A stretch of 64,000 nucleotides of DNA from Vibrio genomosp. F10 str. ZF-129 (GCF_000287055.2 NZ_AJYQ02000111.1:24713-88712); one strand, 5' to 3'; positions 47,083 to 55,774 are shown, numbered from the stretch's first letter. The notes: generated by a model not told the origin, from the letters alone. A program made the numbers and translations.

Positions 47083-47108
47083 CTACCAACATCGGGGTTT
47101 CACCGTTT
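47083..47108 (+). repeat. Putative att site (core copy 2, A/B junction)
   Basis: Second direct copy of the 26-bp rplY-terminator core. The left arm of the terminator (AAACCCCGATG) is absent, as expected for a right-hand junction. Confidence 0.8.
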
Positions 47109-47213
47109 CTGAGCCTTCAAAAACGTTCAAAATATCGCGCAATACACTGAAATCAATCAACTTTCCTCTCCCACACTTTACCCCTAGATTTTCTGGGTGG
47201 ATTAAGGGTTCAG

Positions 47214-47456
47214 TTGGTCGACTACCGTGCTCAGTTCTTCGTGGGTGCTGAATACCAAGGTTTGGACTCTCGTATGGATGGCCGAGTCAAAAGCGGTGAT
47301 ATCGAGTTCGATTACGACATCGGTGTCGAGCTTAACGAGTGGGCATTCCTGACTGGTTTCAATAAGCAAATTGGTAAGAACTATAACCTGACCATGCTTT
47401 ACAACAAAGGTGAAACACGTGCCGCACTAACCTTGAATTTGGGTTATCGCTTCTAA
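47214..47456 (+). pseudogene. C-terminal fragment of an outer-membrane beta-barrel protein
   Basis: About 80 residues, open from a TTG at 47214 and for some codons upstream without a start or signal peptide. Alternating strands (AQFFVGAEYQGLDSRMDGRVKSG, WAFLTGFNKQIGKNYNLTMLYNKGETRAALTLNLGYRF) with a final Phe are the hallmark of an outer-membrane barrel terminus. The 5' part is missing; the break lies within about 100 bp of core copy 2, so insertion or excision probably removed it. Confidence 0.7.
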
Positions 47457-47500
47457 GCGCACAGAGACACCAAGCACATACATGGGTAGGCCATTAGTTA

Positions 47501-47517
47501 GTAGGATGACATCCTAC
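47501..47517. promoter_or_regulatory. Palindrome upstream of the esterase-like gene
   Basis: GTAGGAT-GAC-ATCCTAC, perfect 7-bp arms, 164 bp before the esterase-like start. A 20-bp stretch from here matches 18 of 20 bases at 53108, upstream of the TamA-like gene. Confidence 0.55.
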
Positions 47518-47680
47518 AAAGGCGATTATTGAAACTGTCACCGATGCCCTACCATTTGAGCCATCAATACAACAAACCATCCAACCATTCACGGATTAAT
47601 ACCAAAGCGTCAGGACGTCGCTTGTTCGATGCCGTTCATCACTTTCGGTGCACGCACCAAATGACTTTTTGGACATAACA

Positions 47681-49720
47681 ATGACTTTACTCAATCGCTC
47701 AACTTTAGCTATTACTATCACTCTTGCCTTAGCTGCCTGTGGTGATGATTCAAGTAAACCCAGCGTTCCTTACAATCCACAGCCGTTACAACCGTCACCA
47801 CCAGAGCAAATCTCCTTGGAAATTGGCGATGCGACCATTCAAGCCGCCAAAGAGTCTCTTGTCATCACGCCTCTTGGTTCAGGTGAAAAACTGGCAGCAG
47901 TAGAAGCGTTCAAAGGTATCCAATTTGCGCAAGCAGACCGCTTTCAGCACAGCATTGTTGCGCCGCTTGAAGGCAACATTGATGCGACTCAGTTCGGTGA
48001 TGCGTGTCCACAGTTAAAAACAACGACACAAACACAATCAGAAGATTGCTTGAACCTAAACATTTGGCGACCAGCAGGCACAGAAGCGTATGCAGATTTA
48101 CCAGTTTACGTCGTCATTCACGGCGGAGACTTTGAATACGGCGCGGGGTCAGAGCCGTTGATTCACGGTGATATGGTGGTTGCACAAGGCGCCGACGATG
48201 GTAAGCCGTTTATTGCTGTGACTTTTAACTATCGTTTGGGCTTACTGGGCAGTGTTTGGGTAGATGGTTTGAAAAACCCAGAAGGCGGTAACTTTGGCTT
48301 GGGCGATCAAAAACACGCGCTTGAGTGGGTTCAGCAAAATATAGAAGCCTTTGGCGGCAATCCACAAAACGTGACACTTATGGGTCAAGGCGCGGGGGCG
48401 ATGTCGCTGGGTATTTTACAGCAATCTAAAGGTGGTGCTGCAATCGCAGGTGAGCACTTTCAACGTGCGATTATGCAGAGTAACGCTTACGGTTTTGAGT
48501 ACAAAAGTTACGATGTAGCCAAGAGCCAGAGACCAGAACAAAACCTTGACGAGCTTACGTTAGTACCACTTGATGAGGTCTTGAAGGTTCAGGGTGACAT
48601 ACTTGACCCTATTCAGCGTCTCAAGAGCTGGGTACTGACCGCGGCTAACATTCCGTTAATCAGCCCGACACGAGACAACAGCCCTTTAGCCACGTTGATG
48701 CCTTTTGCGCCGTACATTGAGCACCGCCCACCAGCGTTGCTAGTGGAAGAAGTACCAGGCCATCACTTTACTGAACAAGCTATTGAGAGTGAGTGGATAG
48801 TACCGACTGTGATTGGCTCAAACAGCGCAGAAAGCAACACGCTGGGCATGCTGCCGAGCCTGACGTTTTTGATCCCAACTATCCTTGAAATGTTGAGCCA
48901 AGAAGCGTCAGACATCATCGAAAGTGGCGACGAAACCTTAATCGTCGAATACATGGGAGAGTGGCTAGAGTCGGAAACGAATGTGAGCCGCTTGCGCACG
49001 GAATATCGGGCATTACTTAACGACTCTACGTCGATTGATCTTGACCTGTCTGACTTGTTAGAGCGACTGCCGAGTAGCGCTTATGAAGCGATGACCAAAT
49101 TGTTCTTTGGTTTAGGGAACTCTGATTCGACAGCTGAGTTACTCGCTTTGGCTGACTTTTTCCCTAACGATGAAAACGAACTGGATGGTGCAGCCAAAAA
49201 CATGCAGCAATTCAAAACCGCGTTGCATGACTTACTCTTCACGGGTCCAAACCGTCATAAGGTTTCAAGTGAAGAAACAACAGGAGCAACGCAAAGCTTT
49301 TACTACTTTGACTACACACCAGGCTTCAATGTTTGGACTTATGACACCACAGGTGAAAACGGCGATTTAGACGTGGGTGACTTGCTCAACAGCATCAGTT
49401 GTATTGTGGGCGCTTGCAATGCATCGGAATTACCATTTGTGTTTAACAAAGCATTAAAGCTCGATGGTTCAAGTGTTCGTCCAGGTAATAAAGACAAAGC
49501 AATGATGAACGAACTCTCTCGCATGTGGTTTAGCGAACGTCTATTCGAAGACTTCCAATACAACAGTGCGACTGATCAAGTATTGCTGATCGATAACGAT
49601 GGCGGCATTCAATCCACGCAAGACTGGGACAATGCTCATCACACAGGCATCGATCCAAAACTGCGTCAAGGCCGCCTCAACGGTCTCGAGGAACTCGGGC
49701 TGATTCTTAGTCACATGTAA
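47681..49720 (+). CDS. Catalytically degenerate type-B carboxylesterase-fold lipoprotein
   Basis: 679 residues from ATG at 47681 (MTLLNRSTLAI), which places a lipobox (LALAACGDD) correctly; an ATG at 47648 would bury it. A Pro-rich linker leads to a full carboxylesterase/cholinesterase fold: AFKGIQFA, DCLNLNIWRP, HGGDFEYGAG (oxyanion region), GNFGLGDQKHALEWVQQNIEAFGGNP. The nucleophile elbow normally GESAG reads GQGAG (Gly237 for Ser). The His motif normally GACHxxELPYVF reads GACNASELPFVF (Asn580 for His). The acidic residue motif (SNSAES) remains. It is probably a non-hydrolytic surface or binding lipoprotein. Terminator follows at 49761. Confidence 0.85.
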   Translation: MTLLNRSTLAITITLALAACGDDSSKPSVPYNPQPLQPSPPEQISLEIGDATIQAAKESLVITPLGSGEKLAAVEAFKGIQFAQADRFQHSIVAPLEGNIDATQFGDACPQLKTTTQTQSEDCLNLNIWRPAGTEAYADLPVYVVIHGGDFEYGAGSEPLIHGDMVVAQGADDGKPFIAVTFNYRLGLLGSVWVDGLKNPEGGNFGLGDQKHALEWVQQNIEAFGGNPQNVTLMGQGAGAMSLGILQQSKGGAAIAGEHFQRAIMQSNAYGFEYKSYDVAKSQRPEQNLDELTLVPLDEVLKVQGDILDPIQRLKSWVLTAANIPLISPTRDNSPLATLMPFAPYIEHRPPALLVEEVPGHHFTEQAIESEWIVPTVIGSNSAESNTLGMLPSLTFLIPTILEMLSQEASDIIESGDETLIVEYMGEWLESETNVSRLRTEYRALLNDSTSIDLDLSDLLERLPSSAYEAMTKLFFGLGNSDSTAELLALADFFPNDENELDGAAKNMQQFKTALHDLLFTGPNRHKVSSEETTGATQSFYYFDYTPGFNVWTYDTTGENGDLDVGDLLNSISCIVGACNASELPFVFNKALKLDGSSVRPGNKDKAMMNELSRMWFSERLFEDFQYNSATDQVLLIDNDGGIQSTQDWDNAHHTGIDPKLRQGRLNGLEELGLILSHM

Positions 49721-49760
49721 CGTTATCCTCAATCACTAAAAACTCATTACCGAATGTCTA

Positions 49761-49783
49761 AAAGCCAGTTCGCTGGCTTTTTT
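49761..49783 (+). terminator. Terminator after the esterase-like gene
   Basis: AAAGCCAG-TTCG-CTGGCTTT with TTCG tetraloop and T-run. Confidence 0.92.
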
Positions 49784-49821
49784 CATCCTGATTCCTTGAA
49801 CATAATTAGGAAGGTTTACTC

Positions 49822-51273
49822 ATGTTTCCTAACGCCCTTCGCGCTCTGCTACTCTTTACCTTCAGCGCGCTATTGGTCGGCTGTGCCCAGCCTTACCCTG
49901 AAGTTGAACCGGATTTTGAAGCCAATTGGCAAACTACTCCGCATCAAGCCGATGTTTACTTAATTCCTACCGCTCCAGAAGCCTTTGCTCGTCGCGTTGA
50001 ACTGGTAAGAAATGCTCAACAAAGCATCGATATGACTTACTTTTCTTGGGAGAGTGACACGCTTGGTTTGATGTTATTAAGTGAACTCAAACAAGCAGCA
50101 GATCGAGGCGTGCAAGTTCGACTCACTCTCGATGATTTATTAGTGTTTAACGAGAAATGGCTTGCTGATCTCAGTGCTCACGACAACATTCAAATCCGTT
50201 TATTCAATCCGTTTGATTCACGTAAGTCAGGTTGGATTGGTCGCGCCGTCAACTTCTCTACTCATCAACAACGTTTGGACAATCGTCTACACGAGAAGTA
50301 TTTCAACGTCGACCATCAATGGATGATTCTAGGTGGACGCAACATTGGCAACGACTATTTTGGTTACAGCCGCAAAGCCAACTTCTTTGATATGGGTGTG
50401 TTGTTTAAAGGCAGCATCATTCAAGCGTTCGATCAAAACTACCAACAGCTTTGGAACAGCAAGCATGTCACACCAATAGAAAATATCGTTAAAGTAAACC
50501 CAAACTATTCCGCGTTTGCTAAAGCGGTCAATAAAGGGGAGAAAGACAAAAACATCATTCTGGCTGAAGTTGAAAAACAGGTTAAACAACTGACCAGTCC
50601 CGACTTGATCACTGCGCAAGTCACCCCCGTTTTCGACTCATTAAACAAGTTAGCAAACAACAAACCCTACTTTAGAAAGCGGGCAGAGCACCAAGTTTGG
50701 CAACAACTAGCTACCGCGAACAAAGCCGTAATATCAACGCCTTACGTGGTACCGAGTGATGGTAAATTTGCCTTTATTGATACCTTGATGGAGCAAAAAG
50801 CGGACATCACGTTAATGACGAATTCGTCTGCTTCTAATGATTCTGGCTTTATTCCGGCTTATTACGAGGAGCACCGTCAAAACCTTTTGGATAAGGGCGT
50901 TCATATACTGGAGTACAAAAACCAAGCGAAAAATGATGACCATTACTTCCATTCGGATACTTATTATCACAACAAGACGGTGATACTCGATGATCGGCTA
51001 ACTTATATCGGCTCATCAAACTTCGACCCAAGATCGGATTTCCTCAATGTGGAACTTGGTGTGTTGATCCAAAGCGAAGTCTTTGCAGAACATGTCATGC
51101 ACTACTTAACCCGACAACAAGATGAACTGTTTTGGCAAGTATCTCGAGATGGACAAGGCCAAACTCAGTGGCAATCAATGAATGAAACCCATACTATGAA
51201 TCCAAACTATGGTGGATGGCATAAAGCGCCTAACTGGATATTCAAGCAACTGAATGGTGAGTTCGAACTCTGA
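49822..51273 (+). CDS. Phospholipase D-family lipoprotein
   Basis: 483 residues. Lipoprotein signal (LFTFSALLVGCAQP, Cys near residue 21), then two PLD domains. HKD motifs are both intact: LHEKYFNVDHQWMILGGRNIGNDYF (His-x-Lys-x4-Asp) and YHNKTVILDDRLTYIGSSNFDPRSDFLN. The layout follows the cardiolipin synthase/PLDc_2 family (START QQSIDMTYFSWESDTLG). As an anchored periplasmic or surface lipoprotein it may act on phospholipids or transfer phosphatidyl groups; the substrate is unknown. AGGAAGG precedes the ATG. Confidence 0.88.
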   Translation: MFPNALRALLLFTFSALLVGCAQPYPEVEPDFEANWQTTPHQADVYLIPTAPEAFARRVELVRNAQQSIDMTYFSWESDTLGLMLLSELKQAADRGVQVRLTLDDLLVFNEKWLADLSAHDNIQIRLFNPFDSRKSGWIGRAVNFSTHQQRLDNRLHEKYFNVDHQWMILGGRNIGNDYFGYSRKANFFDMGVLFKGSIIQAFDQNYQQLWNSKHVTPIENIVKVNPNYSAFAKAVNKGEKDKNIILAEVEKQVKQLTSPDLITAQVTPVFDSLNKLANNKPYFRKRAEHQVWQQLATANKAVISTPYVVPSDGKFAFIDTLMEQKADITLMTNSSASNDSGFIPAYYEEHRQNLLDKGVHILEYKNQAKNDDHYFHSDTYYHNKTVILDDRLTYIGSSNFDPRSDFLNVELGVLIQSEVFAEHVMHYLTRQQDELFWQVSRDGQGQTQWQSMNETHTMNPNYGGWHKAPNWIFKQLNGEFEL

Positions 51274-51285
51274 GCAATAAAACAT

Positions 51286-51324
51286 AAAAAAGGCTCTCTA
51301 TCTGCATTGATGAGAGCCTTTTTT
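51286..51324. terminator. Bidirectional terminator
   Basis: AAAAAAGGCTCTC / GAGAGCCTTTTTT, 13-bp stem with 13-base loop, between the PLD gene and the convergent TamA-like gene. Confidence 0.92.
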
Positions 51325-51331
51325 ATGGCAG

Positions 51332-53038
51332 TTAAAACTGCGTGCCTAATGAGAAGTGAATACGAAATTGGTCTCCATGTGGCGCATCAAACCCGTAAGC
51401 AAAATCCACTTTGACGGGCACGTATTTTGAATTCCATATCAAACTCAACCCTGTACCACTTTTCCAATCCACCTTATCATTGAAGGCATCACCTACATCG
51501 TAAAATGCACCAAGCCATAGTTGATGGTAGACCTGATATTGATATTCCAAGCCAGCGGTGAACAGGTAACGGGCACCAGTTAAATCACCATTTTCATCTC
51601 TCGGAGAGATTGACTCATAGCCATAACCGCGAAGGTTGCCATCACCACCCGCAAAGAAACGTAATGATGATGGGATATCGCTCAAAGCCTCAGCCACGTT
51701 GATGCCGACATTAGAACGAAAGTGAAACTTGTGTTTTTCGCTGATATCCCAAGACAGCATACTGTTGCCTTCAATACGCAGCAAACGAGAATCTGAGAAA
51801 AAGTTCGGATCCGAGTATTCCAATGAGTAAACGTGACGGTGTTTTACTTCTAATTGATCATTCTTGCGATCAAGCAATGAAAACGTTACCCCTGGCAATA
51901 GCATCTGTGAGTCGTTATTTTCCGACGCTTGTTGATAACTCTCTTGCAAGTAACGAACGTGCATAGTGCTTTTCCAATCACTGTCTAACCGCCAATGCTT
52001 TTCAAACGACAAATCATTGGAAAAACTCGACGTATCTCGATAGTCGACATGTTTAGATTCAAACTGAATACCGTAGTAATCAGTCAGGACATTTTGGGTC
52101 GGAATTTTGTAGCCAAGCAATAGCGACTGTTCTGGTTTTGAAGCGTACGCTTGTGCCTCAAAACTATGTCCACGTGTGTTATACCAAGGTTTAGTCCAAT
52201 TCAGCGCAGCACGTAATCCCAAGTCTGTCGTATACCCACCGCCGACTTGCACGATATTGCGTGAGCTTGGCTCTGCGAGCACTTCTATCGGCACCTCTTG
52301 GCCATCGGATATCTCTTCGAAATTCGCTTTCACAATCACACTGCGAAACCAATCAGTGCCGGAGAGGTCGGCCTGATATTGACTCAGTTTCACGGTGTCA
52401 AAATCGTCACCCTGCTCAAACGTTCGCATCACTTCTATTCGAGCTGGCTCAATACCCGACGTTGGTACCGATAACGCACCAAACTGGTAACGAGAACCAC
52501 TCGAGAAATGTAGGTTCACATTTGCTTGATTCATGCTCGGGATGACTTCCAAAGACGATTCGATAAAGCGCCCATCCAAATAACCTTTTTTCTGGGCTAA
52601 TGAAGTCAAGTTTCGTTTTAGCGTATCGTACTCAGAATGCAGTAGCGGCTGCCCTTGTTTAAGCTGGGCTTGATTGACTAACTCGAGGAAATCTTCATCG
52701 TTTGAGGCTTCACCAGACACGACGATATTAGATTTTGCTACCAACACGACCTCACCAAGTTCCACATCTAATACAATGAGATCGTTCGGCTCTCTCTGAA
52801 CACTGAACTTAGAATGGTAGTAGCCATAAGGATTCAATGCTGACCTAACCAACTTATTGAGCTGATTTACGGGAATGTCATTGGCTGAAGTATTCGCTAA
52901 CGGCATGAGGTGATATTCCAGATTCCTCTCTAGCGGTTTGGATAAACCTTGAATAGCAAATTCAGCAGCCAATACGTCACCAAAAGGTATGAAGACGAAT
53001 ACAGAAATTCCAACGAGTTTTTGGACGAGAGAAGCCAC
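51332..53038 (-). CDS. TamA-like Omp85 outer-membrane protein
   Basis: 568 residues. Signal peptide (SLVQKLVGISVFVFIPFGDVLAA), three POTRA domains (about 25-265), then a 16-strand Omp85 barrel. The lid-lock motif region is RFFAGGDGNLRGYGYESISP and the end is FRIHFSLGTQF with terminal Phe. Size and three POTRAs match TamA (577 in E. coli), which works with TamB; no tamB is next to it. It could be an island-borne TamA paralogue dedicated to the neighbouring envelope proteins. A palindrome 69 bp upstream is shared with the esterase-like gene. Confidence 0.88.
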   Translation of the reverse strand: MASLVQKLVGISVFVFIPFGDVLAAEFAIQGLSKPLERNLEYHLMPLANTSANDIPVNQLNKLVRSALNPYGYYHSKFSVQREPNDLIVLDVELGEVVLVAKSNIVVSGEASNDEDFLELVNQAQLKQGQPLLHSEYDTLKRNLTSLAQKKGYLDGRFIESSLEVIPSMNQANVNLHFSSGSRYQFGALSVPTSGIEPARIEVMRTFEQGDDFDTVKLSQYQADLSGTDWFRSVIVKANFEEISDGQEVPIEVLAEPSSRNIVQVGGGYTTDLGLRAALNWTKPWYNTRGHSFEAQAYASKPEQSLLLGYKIPTQNVLTDYYGIQFESKHVDYRDTSSFSNDLSFEKHWRLDSDWKSTMHVRYLQESYQQASENNDSQMLLPGVTFSLLDRKNDQLEVKHRHVYSLEYSDPNFFSDSRLLRIEGNSMLSWDISEKHKFHFRSNVGINVAEALSDIPSSLRFFAGGDGNLRGYGYESISPRDENGDLTGARYLFTAGLEYQYQVYHQLWLGAFYDVGDAFNDKVDWKSGTGLSLIWNSKYVPVKVDFAYGFDAPHGDQFRIHFSLGTQF

Positions 53039-53106
53039 AAATCTGCCTTAGTGGGTTTGACACCCAACTAGGCTAATCGCACTCAAGAAATCACGTTAAT
53101 CGTGTA

Positions 53107-53125
53107 TGTAGGATGAACTCCTACA
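53107..53125. promoter_or_regulatory. Palindrome upstream of the TamA-like gene
   Basis: TGTAGGA-TGAAC-TCCTACA, perfect 7-bp arms, 69 bp before the TamA-like start. Pairs with the site at 47501. A further half site (GTAGGAG) lies at 53153. Confidence 0.55.
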
Positions 53126-53370
53126 AATTTAGATATAATGATTAAAACTCACGTAGGAGATACACCAGTTTTTAAATCTAGTCCATTGTTCAACATGAAA
53201 CAACTCAAATAAGCCTGAAAAAACATTAATTTACCAAAAAATAAGAATCAAAGATTCTACGAAAGCATTACAAAATTTTATGCCATGACAATACGTGAAA
53301 AGTGATATGAGAAGCCGCGCAAAATTAGAAAGGGGCAAAGGTGATTTAGGTAATCGAGAAGAATTTCTTC
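53126..53370. other. Intergenic region right of the TamA-like gene
   Basis: AT-rich. No gene supported. Likely holds the TamA-like promoter and further decayed integrase sequence that I cannot align. Confidence 0.4.
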
Positions 53371-53515
53371 CTAGTTTCCAGCTAGAAATGGGGTCATCTC
53401 AGAAAGGGAAAACGCGTTTCCTAGCTCAGGGCGATACTGCAAGTTATAAACATGCGCAGCTTGTATCGCTTCTTGCTCTACAGTCCCGATAGGAAATATA
53501 TTGATTTTATTTGGC
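53371..53515 (-). pseudogene. Integrase remnant
   Basis: Between two in-frame stops the minus strand reads NKINIFPIGTVEQEAIQAAH...VYNLQYRPELGNAFSL, matching residues about 37-72 of the element A integrase (LFPIGTTEQEAIQASYVYNLTYRPDLVKEFAL). Nothing downstream is in frame, so only part of the N-terminal domain survives. Confidence 0.8.
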
Positions 53516-53618
53516 TATTTCATTGGCCTTTTTAACCGTTTTTTATGCCAATTAGAGCTTAACCACCAGCTCCAAACACATGAAATGCATATAAATCAAT
53601 ACCATACAACTAAGATTA

Positions 53619-53644
53619 CTACCAACATCGGGGTTTCACCGTTT
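53619..53644 (+). repeat. Putative outer attR (core copy 3)
   Basis: Third direct copy of the 26-bp rplY-terminator core; identity with copy 1 extends to 29 bp. Marks the likely right end of the accessory region. Confidence 0.8.
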
Positions 53645-53959
53645 TTAGCATTCTAAACATCAGACTCCCCGTACAACACGCTGATCATTGCTACTTCCAA
53701 AATACTTTCATTTCGTTATCAATTAGAACTATTCAACAAATCATAAACCTATTTATATGACCTAAAGCACTTATGGCGTCCTGGTATAGACTTCCAGAGG
53801 TCGATATAACAAATGTATACTAAGCTCTAATGTAAAGTCTTCTGCCGGGAATATACCGGGATAAATAGAAAAGAATTCAATGACCTACTACGGGGCATCT
53901 AATTCATATAAAAAATTGCTGAATACATGGATATATTCGGCTCGGTATTGGGAAAAGGA
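53645..53959. other. Upstream region of the diguanylate cyclase gene
   Basis: No gene. AT-rich chromosome flank right of core copy 3, expected to hold the cyclase promoter. I see no strong palindrome. Confidence 0.4.
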
Positions 53960-55639
53960 ATGAACTTAAAACCACGCTTTTTATTGCTTACAGCGACACT
54001 CTTTTTGGTGACAGCAATTGGGGTTTCTTGGTCAATCCGTACATTATCAGAAGATATTGTTCAGCAGTGGGCGTCTAAGTTTATGATTAAACAGGCGCTG
54101 TATGACAAAAGCAGGACTCTACAGCCTATTATGCGGGAACTTGCACTTTCTCGGCAACTCGCGACTTCTGGGTTTATTCGAGAGTGGGCTCAAGACCCTG
54201 AAAATAAAGTTCTAAAAAAGACAGCCCTGGAAGAGCTAGAAAACTATCGCCTGAATTTTAGAGGACAGAATTTTTTTGTCTCTTTTCTAAGCAATGGGCA
54301 CTATTACCACAATAATAGTACCGATGAGTTTAGGGGCCATGAATTTCGATATGTACTCGATGCTGATAAAGAATCTGATAACTGGTTCTACAGTTTAATT
54401 GAACAGGGACGTGATATTCATATTAACGTGAACCCTGATGTCGAGCTTGGCGTTACGAAGCTTTGGATTGATGTGTTAATTCGCAGTGGTGACGAGATTC
54501 TGGGGGTTGCAGGTACAGGCCTAGATTTGACAGAGGTACTCAATGATCTGACTAGCGACAGTGAACCCGGTATCCTTAATTTATTCCTCGATCACTCGGG
54601 TGCAATTCAGCTACACAGAAATCAGGATTTTATTGATTTTGGTTCTATTGGAAAGCATGAAGGGACACAAAAGACGGTCGACCTCATTTTTGAAAAAGAA
54701 GAGGATAAACAGACGGTTTATCGCGCAATGGAACAAGCGGAGAAATTGGAGAATGAGGTCGTAACCGGTTTTGTTACTCTCTTTGGTCAGCGACATCTCG
54801 TTGGTGTTGTGTATCTACCAGAAATCGACTGGTATGAAATTTCTCTGATTGATCTTAGCTATATTCTCCCTACCGAGAATTTCGTGAAAATCGCTATTAT
54901 GTTTGTCGCTGGCCTTTTAGTTGCTCTTATTCTATTGAACTATTTTATAAACCGCCTGGTACTTAACCCGATGAGCAAACTAGAACATGCGATGAATAGA
55001 GTGGAGAAAGGAAAAAGCCCCAGCGCGGATCTGAGTATTAATGCTTCAGGGGATCTAGCAAGTTTGATTCAACATTTCATGCGTATGTCGGAGGTCATTC
55101 TGGAATCAAAACGGGATCTGGAACAAAAAGTTCAGGATCGAACTGCAGAATTAGAGCGACTGACTCAGATAGACCCCCTTACCGAGCTGTATAACCGTCG
55201 TGGAATGACAGACAGGATCGAAGCCAGTTTGGAGAAATCTGCCTCAGATAATACCCAGGTTGGTATTCTCTGGATTGATATCGACTGGTTCAAAAGTATC
55301 AATGATTCTCATGGACATACGGTCGGAGATACAGTCTTAGTGACCATAGCAACGATACTGAAAAACTCAATAAAACCCGGTGATAGTGCTGCTCGATGGG
55401 GTGGTGATGAATTTCTCATTCTTATCGAGCACTCTGATAATAATCGCCTCACTGAGCTTGCTGAGCGCTTGCGTTCTTCTATTGCTTCGCACCCATTTGA
55501 TATTGAGGGTGTTTCTACGAGTGTCAGTATTGGCTGCGCGGCTTCCACCAACGGGCAAGAGATGGGAAGTTTACTGCACAACGCAGATAAGGCTTTATAC
55601 AAAGCAAAAGAGAAAGGAAGAAACTGTTTCTATATGTAA
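53960..55639 (+). CDS. Membrane diguanylate cyclase with periplasmic sensor
   Basis: 559 residues from ATG at 53960 (GGGAAAAGGA upstream); an ATG at 53927 would add 11 residues without a clear ribosome site. Helix 1 (RFLLLTATLFLVTAIGVSW), a periplasmic Cache-like sensor of about 290 residues, helix 2 (IAIMFVAGLLVALILLNYFI), HAMP, a short coiled coil, then a GGDEF domain. The active site RWGGDEF is intact (GGDEF at 481-485), so c-di-GMP synthesis is expected. The inhibitory site RxxD reads KPGD (472-475), so feedback may be weak. Convergent to the RTX export operon. Confidence 0.92.
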   Translation: MNLKPRFLLLTATLFLVTAIGVSWSIRTLSEDIVQQWASKFMIKQALYDKSRTLQPIMRELALSRQLATSGFIREWAQDPENKVLKKTALEELENYRLNFRGQNFFVSFLSNGHYYHNNSTDEFRGHEFRYVLDADKESDNWFYSLIEQGRDIHINVNPDVELGVTKLWIDVLIRSGDEILGVAGTGLDLTEVLNDLTSDSEPGILNLFLDHSGAIQLHRNQDFIDFGSIGKHEGTQKTVDLIFEKEEDKQTVYRAMEQAEKLENEVVTGFVTLFGQRHLVGVVYLPEIDWYEISLIDLSYILPTENFVKIAIMFVAGLLVALILLNYFINRLVLNPMSKLEHAMNRVEKGKSPSADLSINASGDLASLIQHFMRMSEVILESKRDLEQKVQDRTAELERLTQIDPLTELYNRRGMTDRIEASLEKSASDNTQVGILWIDIDWFKSINDSHGHTVGDTVLVTIATILKNSIKPGDSAARWGGDEFLILIEHSDNNRLTELAERLRSSIASHPFDIEGVSTSVSIGCAASTNGQEMGSLLHNADKALYKAKEKGRNCFYM

Positions 55640-55774
55640 AGGTGAGTGCTCAGCTTGTGCCAATATAACCTTACTTACATGGAACATTGCTTTAATAATG
55701 CATTACTTAATAAATATATCTCAAATAAATAGAACTTAATAAAACAATAGATCACTGCGTTGAAGTAAATAAGC

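Larger units (their letters stand above)
34515..47108. mobile_element. Integrative element A at the rplY terminator (about 12.6 kb)
   Basis: Bounded by direct 26-bp copies at 34515 and 47083. An int-xis gene pair lies just inside the right end. A repeat (ACTTATACAGTAG) occurs once near each end, at 34655 and 46933, in the same orientation, as expected for recombinase arm sites. Cargo: hypothetical genes, AraC regulator and broken DMT transporter, a second integrase, NERD protein, K+ channel, DUF2955/HlyD efflux genes and an antitoxin-like ORF. No conjugation or phage structural genes, so it is a mobilisable island or satellite at most. Boundaries are inferred. Confidence 0.7.
47083..53644. 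mobile_element. Integrative element B in tandem with A (about 6.5 kb), decayed
   Basis: Bounded by core copies 2 and 3. The remnant of an integrase close to that of element A lies just inside the right end at 53371-53515, the same relative place as int in element A. Xis and most of int are gone, so it is probably immobile alone. Contents: outer-membrane barrel fragment, esterase-like lipoprotein, PLD-family lipoprotein, TamA-like protein. Boundaries are inferred; part of this could be chromosome trapped between two insertions. Confidence 0.55.

Noticed and set aside
53295..53492. 65-codon rightward frame
   Set aside because: It is the antisense of the integrase remnant on the other strand.
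34515..53644. Three 26-bp repeats as transposon ends
   Set aside because: They are direct, not inverted, derive from the rplY terminator, and no transposase gene is present; integrase genes fit better.
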